Source: an uncultured Candidatus Peregrinibacteria bacterium (GTDB lineage Bacteria; Patescibacteriota; JACMRA01). From it: DNA of 18,257 nucleotides. Position 1 is the first letter of the stretch. Each line of letters begins with the position of its first letter. Made by a program: the position numbers and the translations under genes. Where the stretch lies: assembly GCA_937127165.1 (NCBI GenBank), contig CAKZLR010000062.1, forward strand, positions 1 through 18,257, in the 5' to 3' direction. The notes under the pieces are model-generated. The model did not search any database and was not told the DNA's origin. It saw only the letters and a program-made list of their open reading frames with translations. Shown piece after piece: positions 13,653 to 18,257 of this stretch.

Positions 13653-16600
13653 ATGGTTTTAGGAGTAGAAGTAATAAGAGGACAACCAGAAACAAAACAA
13701 CCAGAAGAAAATTTAGCGCGGCTAAAGTCTGCTAGTGCAAATAGTGCAAACGAATCAGAAGGTTTGCTAAATACACGTGATCTAAGAGTGGTCGCTTTAG
13801 AGCTAGCCAAGTCAGTTCTAACTAAAAGAAACATACAGAGAGTAACTGTCGAGTATGAAGCTCGAAAACAGGCAATTATAAATAATTCTGATCTTACAGA
13901 TGGTCAAAAAAAATTAAAACTGGACGATTTGAATCGGCAATTACAGGCAGAGATCGCTAGAATTAAGCAAAATGAAGGAGTGGGTGTGATGGCTATGAAT
14001 TTGTGGCTAGAACAGAGAAGAATATATAAAGCTTTAGTAAATGGTAGATTAGCCGAAATTGCCGGGCAAGACAGGCATATTGAAGCTGTATGCAGATTGA
14101 TAGAAGAAGCTGAAATGAAGTATAGTAGAATGCAAAATCCTCCATCTGGGAGAGTTATCAGGATTGGATCTGAGGCTTTTAACAAAAGTAGAACTTTTGC
14201 CGATATGATAATTACGGATAATATTTGGAATAGTAAGGTTGCAGCCAAGTTTGGGGCTAGTGCGGCTAGAAGTTTTGCTCGTGTGGTTGCTACTGGAGCT
14301 AGTTTGGGTGCTGTTGGTGGTGTGGTTGGTTGGTTTGTTGGAGCGGCAGCAGGAGGAATTGGCGGAGCTGTGAACAAGTATCTCCAATTGCGGCACGAAG
14401 TTGCTCGTGGAGAACGAGATATAGCTTTGGGCTTACAAGAAGAAGGTGAGTTAGGCAATTATACGGCATCTATTAGCTTGAGTAGTTTGTTTCAAAAATT
14501 AAAAGACAAGGATTTGGTAAATTTTGTAATTGATGTAAATAAGATTAATGCTGCTTTAGAAAAGGGAGACTTAGCCCTTAGATTAGATAGTTTAGATGGA
14601 CTTGAGTGTTTAGGTGTCAATATAACTGATATTGATCCTGGAAGAGTTAATGTTTTGGTATATCTAGCGGTTGTTCAGTTGTTGAATGTTAAGCGGTCAG
14701 AAATTTTAGGTCAGTTAAGTGGTGAAGAAAGAGCTGAAGTTGCCTCTGCAAAAATAGATGATTTTGTTAATGAGCGACTAAAAGCTGCTCGGGATCGTCG
14801 TAATGCTATTTTAAATAAAGGAAATTTATGGGAGATAGGTATTGCCGGCGGTATTGGTTTTGGCGCAGGTGCAGCTACCGGTTTGGCTATGGATACTTTT
14901 GGGGTACGAGGATTTATCAATGAACATTTGACCTCTAAAGTTGCTCGTGGAGCTGTTCGAGTGGCGGAAATTAGTCAAGAATGGTTTAAAAACCATGATA
15001 TAGCTGAATATTGGGTTAATATTAAAGAACAAGCAGCAACAATTGTTAATAATATTATTGTGTATTACAACCAAGGATCTGCTACGTCGTTTGAGAACAC
15101 CCAACCGCCGCAAAATAATACGTCTTCTTCATCTGTTTTAGGTTCACGATTTTATTCAACCTCAAATGGTACAGATTCGACACAACCACAAAATCATACT
15201 AATAGTGGAGGTGGCGGAAAACCACTTCTTAAATCATATATTCCTGCATCCATAAACCCTGACTTTGATACTCCTAATCTTCCTGATACTCAAAATCCGG
15301 AATTTCAACCACGACTTTGGACTCCAGATTTAGGATGGATGGAAGGTCGTCTGACATTAGCTTACAATTTAGGTTTACTTGTTCGACAGGATGATGATTT
15401 AAAAAAAATATTAGACGAATTAGACAAAGGGGACCAGAAGGTTCGGGCTCGAAATGTAGCTTTCCTAGCAGAGGCTATTCAGAGAGAGAGTATAAGAACT
15501 GGGCAAGATCGGACTAGTGAGGTTATCACCCTTTTCAAAAAAGATCCTGAAGGTTTTATTAAATTACAACAAAAATGGATAGGTGATAGGATAAGTGAAG
15601 GTAGAATCAAAGAAATGTTTGGCGAATTTAAAGCTGCTTTGGGGGATACTGTATCGACATTTAACGAATCAACTTTAGGCCAGCCTTCACCTTTATTAAA
15701 TCGTCCACTAGATACTTATGAAATTATAGATAATTATGGTGGTATAGACTATTCAGGTCAAATTGAAGCAAATCAACCCCCAATACCTGAGGTTTTAAGA
15801 GAAAGTTATAGACCACAGACAAATCAGAATGGTCACACCGAACCAACAGGTTTTGTTACAGAATTTGACCAAAGCAGCCTTAATTCAGAACAATTTAAAA
15901 AACAAGTTGAGCAGCTATATTCAAATCGCTTTTTTCTAGAAAGGAAATTGCTTGCAGCTAACCAAATTACTTTGCGCCAAAATAATAACATTTTTAATTT
16001 TAAAGTCGATGTTGAGTATATCGTAGAAGTTATAAAAAATCAAAATGGTGAAAATACAATTATAACTACAGGATGGTCAAAGTTGAATAGTCCTGAATCA
16101 TATAATGAAGTAGCTTTACTAAGTTTTAATAATGCAGAATATCCCGTATTAAATACACTTTCTGAAGGTGTTAATAATATAGGTCCTAATATCTTTATTT
16201 CTGGGCACTATGGTGATCCACGAGGAACATTTAATATATTAACCGAGGGTCGATTTAGTGAAGGAGCTATACTAACCGTGCAAAGCGGTGGAGAAGAATA
16301 TGAGTTTGAAGTTTTTAAGGTTGAAACAAAAAAAGCTGGCGATGTTGCAGACCAATTTTTTCCGTTTAACAATGAAGGTAAAATACAAATAATTCTTGTA
16401 ACTTGTACTGATGCTGGAGGTGTAGGTAGAGTTTTGATATATGCACAACCTACTGAAGAAACATTATTAAAATTACAAGAAGAACTACGACCACAGGGGT
16501 ATGAACAGCAACCCGTAGGTGATGATCAACCAAGTTTAGAAAATAGTAGTGATCTTGAAAATGAACCAGTATCTAACACTACTCCAGAAGTGTATAGACT

Positions 16601-17387
16601 TTTAGAAGAAATATCAATAATCAATTTAGAAACTTACATCTCTGATGATCTGCTATTAGCAAGTTTAAAACCCTTTTTTGATTTGTATTCTAATAACAAT
16701 TTAGAGTTACTTCCCGGTCAATTAGAGAATGGATTAAGAGAAGGAAAAATTGAGCCAGACCAAATAATCAAACTACACCAAATTATTGATTTAGCCAAAC
16801 AAAGAGCGGAAAAAGATTCACTTTTCGCCAGTAACCTAGAAACGATAAATAAATCACAATTTAGAAGTTATTTAAGAACAACTTATCCAGATTTAGGTTC
16901 ATTGCATACTGTTAAACCAGAAATTGAAGAATTGATAGCTCTTAAAACCTTAGTTCCACAGGTTTTGGATTGTTCAGAAATTTACACGGAAGAGGATTTT
17001 AGTTCTATCTTTGGAGGTGATCAAAGTCTTGGTTTTCCGCCACTACCAAAACCACAGAGAATACCTGATACAAGTTATGTTTTTTACTCATGGGTCGACT
17101 TACATCAATTTATGGCAGATTTTGCAAGACTCACTCAAGATCCAGGATATACTCAAGATAGTTACGACAAAATCACAAATCCGTTAATCAATGCGGATTT
17201 TGGTTTGTTAGAAAAATATATTCATAATTTAGAAAAAATGTCGGAATTAGTAAACCATAGCTATTTGGGGGTAGAACAAAATCGGAATGTTTTAACTAGG
17301 TATGTAGAAAATTTGAAAGCTGGATTAAATTCTAACATAACACGCTGGTTCTCGTTATTGTCCAGAATAGTAAGTTTTAACTCTTAG
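13653..17387 (+). CDS. Giant protein with two glycine-zipper hydrophobic segments and an embedded sortase-like domain
   Basis: A 1244-residue protein. Residues 1-205 are charged and helical, with likely coiled coil at 60-110. A Gly/Ala-rich hydrophobic segment with GxxxG spacing lies at about 209-240 (GASLGAVGGVVGWFVGAAAG), and a second at 395-418 (IGIAGGIGFGAGAATGLAMD). A low-complexity Asn/Gln/Ser/Pro linker ending in GGGG spans about 473-520. A mixed region reaches about 800. Residues 819-937 look like a sortase fold: FISGHYGDPRGTFNIL with H852, a strand pair, then ILVTCTDAGGVGRVLIYAQ with C918 and R926. Sortases are membrane-tethered transpeptidases that cut LPxTG-like signals using His, Cys and Arg, and the 66- and 8-residue spacings fit. 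A helical region of about 250 residues follows. If both hydrophobic segments cross the membrane, N and C termini lie on the same side, so topology is open. The sortase call is inference from motifs. The stop is TAG. Confidence 0.8.
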   Translation: MVLGVEVIRGQPETKQPEENLARLKSASANSANESEGLLNTRDLRVVALELAKSVLTKRNIQRVTVEYEARKQAIINNSDLTDGQKKLKLDDLNRQLQAEIARIKQNEGVGVMAMNLWLEQRRIYKALVNGRLAEIAGQDRHIEAVCRLIEEAEMKYSRMQNPPSGRVIRIGSEAFNKSRTFADMIITDNIWNSKVAAKFGASAARSFARVVATGASLGAVGGVVGWFVGAAAGGIGGAVNKYLQLRHEVARGERDIALGLQEEGELGNYTASISLSSLFQKLKDKDLVNFVIDVNKINAALEKGDLALRLDSLDGLECLGVNITDIDPGRVNVLVYLAVVQLLNVKRSEILGQLSGEERAEVASAKIDDFVNERLKAARDRRNAILNKGNLWEIGIAGGIGFGAGAATGLAMDTFGVRGFINEHLTSKVARGAVRVAEISQEWFKNHDIAEYWVNIKEQAATIVNNIIVYYNQGSATSFENTQPPQNNTSSSSVLGSRFYSTSNGTDSTQPQNHTNSGGGGKPLLKSYIPASINPDFDTPNLPDTQNPEFQPRLWTPDLGWMEGRLTLAYNLGLLVRQDDDLKKILDELDKGDQKVRARNVAFLAEAIQRESIRTGQDRTSEVITLFKKDPEGFIKLQQKWIGDRISEGRIKEMFGEFKAALGDTVSTFNESTLGQPSPLLNRPLDTYEIIDNYGGIDYSGQIEANQPPIPEVLRESYRPQTNQNGHTEPTGFVTEFDQSSLNSEQFKKQVEQLYSNRFFLERKLLAANQITLRQNNNIFNFKVDVEYIVEVIKNQNGENTIITTGWSKLNSPESYNEVALLSFNNAEYPVLNTLSEGVNNIGPNIFISGHYGDPRGTFNILTEGRFSEGAILTVQSGGEEYEFEVFKVETKKAGDVADQFFPFNNEGKIQIILVTCTDAGGVGRVLIYAQPTEETLLKLQEELRPQGYEQQPVGDDQPSLENSSDLENEPVSNTTPEVYRLLEEISIINLETYISDDLLLASLKPFFDLYSNNNLELLPGQLENGLREGKIEPDQIIKLHQIIDLAKQRAEKDSLFASNLETINKSQFRSYLRTTYPDLGSLHTVKPEIEELIALKTLVPQVLDCSEIYTEEDFSSIFGGDQSLGFPPLPKPQRIPDTSYVFYSWVDLHQFMADFARLTQDPGYTQDSYDKITNPLINADFGLLEKYIHNLEKMSELVNHSYLGVEQNRNVLTRYVENLKAGLNSNITRWFSLLSRIVSFNS

Positions 17388-17401
17388 TTTGTTTGGTTTT
17401 C

Positions 17402-17433
17402 AAAAATACAAAAGACCCCAAATATAGGGGTCT
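17402..17433 (-). terminator. Intrinsic terminator of the minus-strand surface-protein gene
   Basis: AGACCCC (17413-17419) and GGGGTCT (17427-17433) form a perfect seven-pair stem with a seven-base loop. Read on the minus strand, the stem is followed by TTTTGTATTTTTG, a proper T-rich tail, 78 bases past that gene's stop. On the plus strand there is no T-run after it. The giant gene may instead end at the weaker ACTAGC/GCTAGT pair (17459-17464 and 17482-17487), which is followed by TTAGTTTTCC. Confidence 0.75.
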
Positions 17434-17510
17434 GATGAGTATATGTAGGTGAAGCAATACTAGCTAAAATATATCCAAATTGCTAGTTTAGTTTTCCTAG
17501 TTTTTCTTTC

Positions 17511-18257
17511 CTAATAAGTTTTTCTTTTTCTTAATAAGAAAGATAATCCTACACCACCAAATATTACTCCTACTGTCCCACCTATTGTTACCATCCATCT
17601 TAAATTGTTTGAAGATTCTCTCTGCTCTCCTGCAATCATAGAACCAGCCGCAGTCCTTGGTGCATTTGGTGAAACTGTTGCTTCTGGAATTTCTGGTAAA
17701 ACGGGGGCAACTGTTGGTGTTACAGTAACTGTTATTTGTTGATCACCTACTTCTAAGGTGACTGGAACTCCACATTCTATCTGTTCTCCATTGACTCTTA
17801 CAAATACTTCACCCACATTAATCTTTTCTACTTTAATACCTGGTCTATCTGGTATTAGCTTCTGCAGAGCACCAATTATAATTTCTGAGAAATCTGGTTT
17901 TAAATTTCCATCTTTATCAAGAAAATAATCAGAAACTGCATTTTTAATTTGTTCTAGATTTATACCAGAAAACGGTCCATCATTCAGAATCTCATCAGTT
18001 TTACCACCTTCACTTAAAATAATTTCCAACTTTGGAGCTGGACAATATAGCACCCGCTCAGGTGTCAGCGTTTCTGTCGGTGTTGGCGTTTCTGTCGGTG
18101 TTGGTGTTGGCGTTCTTGTCGGTGTTGGTGTTTCTGTCGGTGCTGGTGTTGGCGTTCTTGTCGGTGTTGGCGTTTCTGTCGGTGTTGGCGTTCTTGTCGG
18201 TGTTGGTGTTTCTGTCGGTGCTGGTGTTGGCGTTCTTGTCGGTGTTGGTGTTTCTGT
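17511..18257 (-). CDS. Surface protein with Thr-Pro repeats, EF-hand-like loop and C-terminal membrane anchor (5' end outside the window)
   Basis: The frame is open from the right edge of the window to the TAG at 17511, so only the last 248 residues are seen. A GTG at 18053 is not the start, because the frame continues upstream through the repeat. Order of parts: a Thr-Pro-rich repeat (TPTPTE/TPTPTR units, 18061-18257), a small domain with two cysteines (LYCPAP and IECGVP), an EF-hand-like loop DKDGNLKPDFSE (17883-17918) between two helices, beta-rich sequence, a second Thr/Pro/Val linker, then a transmembrane helix (17532-17600) and the basic tail RKRKTY. This is the plan of a stalked surface protein held in the membrane or cut by a sortase. 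LPEIP (17685-17699) and PRTAA (17646-17660) are the only LPxTG-like candidates, and neither is canonical. It is convergent with the sortase-domain gene. Confidence 0.8.
   Translation of the reverse strand, partial: TETPTPTRTPTPAPTETPTPTRTPTPTETPTPTRTPTPAPTETPTPTRTPTPTPTETPTPTETLTPERVLYCPAPKLEIILSEGGKTDEILNDGPFSGINLEQIKNAVSDYFLDKDGNLKPDFSEIIIGALQKLIPDRPGIKVEKINVGEVFVRVNGEQIECGVPVTLEVGDQQITVTVTPTVAPVLPEIPEATVSPNAPRTAAGSMIAGEQRESSNNLRWMVTIGGTVGVIFGGVGLSFLLRKRKTY
18061..18257 (-). repeat. In-frame tandem repeat of 18- and 24-base units coding Thr-Pro-rich stalk
   Basis: The stretch is fully built of units GGTGTTGGYGTTTCTGTC or GGTGTTGGCGTTCTTGTC (18 bases) and longer 24-base versions with an extra GGTGYT. 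A 42-base block at 18121-18162 recurs exactly at 18199-18240, so there is a higher period of 78 bases. All units are multiples of three, keeping the frame, and code for TPTPTE, TPTPTR and TPAPTE motifs. It runs off the window. Confidence 0.95.

Noticed and set aside
13904..14458. Antisense open frame of 184 codons inside the giant gene, with further ones at 14049, 14711 and 14826
   Set aside because: Low-complexity Pro/Ala/Ser/Thr translations that mirror the Gly/Ala-rich sense strand; the sense frame has the coherent domains.
17511..18053. Surface gene starting at the GTG at 18053
   Set aside because: The same frame stays open upstream through the whole repeat to the window edge, and that repeat makes sense as protein.
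18061..18257. Repeats as a possible CRISPR array
   Set aside because: Units are contiguous with no unique spacers and code in frame for Thr-Pro repeats that continue into the anchored protein.
908..18257. Recoded genetic code with UGA as Gly or Trp
   Set aside because: All conserved genes are full length under the standard code and none needs a UGA read through, so only UGA avoidance can be claimed.

Overview
The window looks like a chromosomal segment of an AT-rich, small-genome bacterium, most plausibly a Candidate Phyla Radiation (Patescibacteria) member, perhaps Microgenomates-like. Seen directly: short AT-rich genes, a trimmed and reordered ribosomal-protein cluster with no L30 gene at its usual place, no recognisable Shine-Dalgarno sequences, small single-domain proteins, and a surface protein with a Thr-Pro repeat. 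The lineage is an inference. None of the 16 complete gene ends uses TGA: 8 end in TAA and 8 in TAG.

Layout. 1-921 holds the wreck of a multi-pass membrane glycosyltransferase (+ strand; several frameshifts and stops). 908-2719 carries two minus-strand genes: a membrane-anchored SIMPL-domain protein and a ComF-like phosphoribosyltransferase that lacks the usual zinc finger. 2990-5803 is a replicative DNA polymerase III alpha subunit (dnaE) that ends right after the helix-hairpin-helix region, so it lacks the segment that normally carries the clamp-binding motif and the OB domain. 5804-6161 is a very AT-rich gap.

6162-11059 is a co-oriented translation/transcription cluster: rplF, rplR, rpsE, tsf, rplY (CTC-type L25), rplO, tRNA-Ile(GAU), rpoA and a small three-helix membrane protein. 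tsf and rplY sit where rpmD is usually found. secY, adk, map, infA, rpmJ, rpsM, rpsK, rpsD and rplQ are not in the window. Next come a lone aspartate-semialdehyde dehydrogenase gene (asd), tRNA-Leu(UAG) and a small DUF4870/Tic20-like membrane protein.

13314-18257 is the accessory part and the most interesting one. A 109-residue acidic helical protein is followed after 9 bases by a 1244-residue protein with two glycine-zipper hydrophobic segments and, near its C-terminal third, an embedded sortase-like domain with correctly spaced His, Cys and Arg. Convergent to it is a surface protein, incomplete at the window edge, with a Thr-Pro-rich tandem repeat, an EF-hand-like loop and a C-terminal transmembrane helix with a basic tail. 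That is the general form of a sortase substrate or membrane-anchored surface protein. A strong hairpin terminator lies between them. I infer a cell-surface display or anchoring module; no experiment or database result stands behind that.
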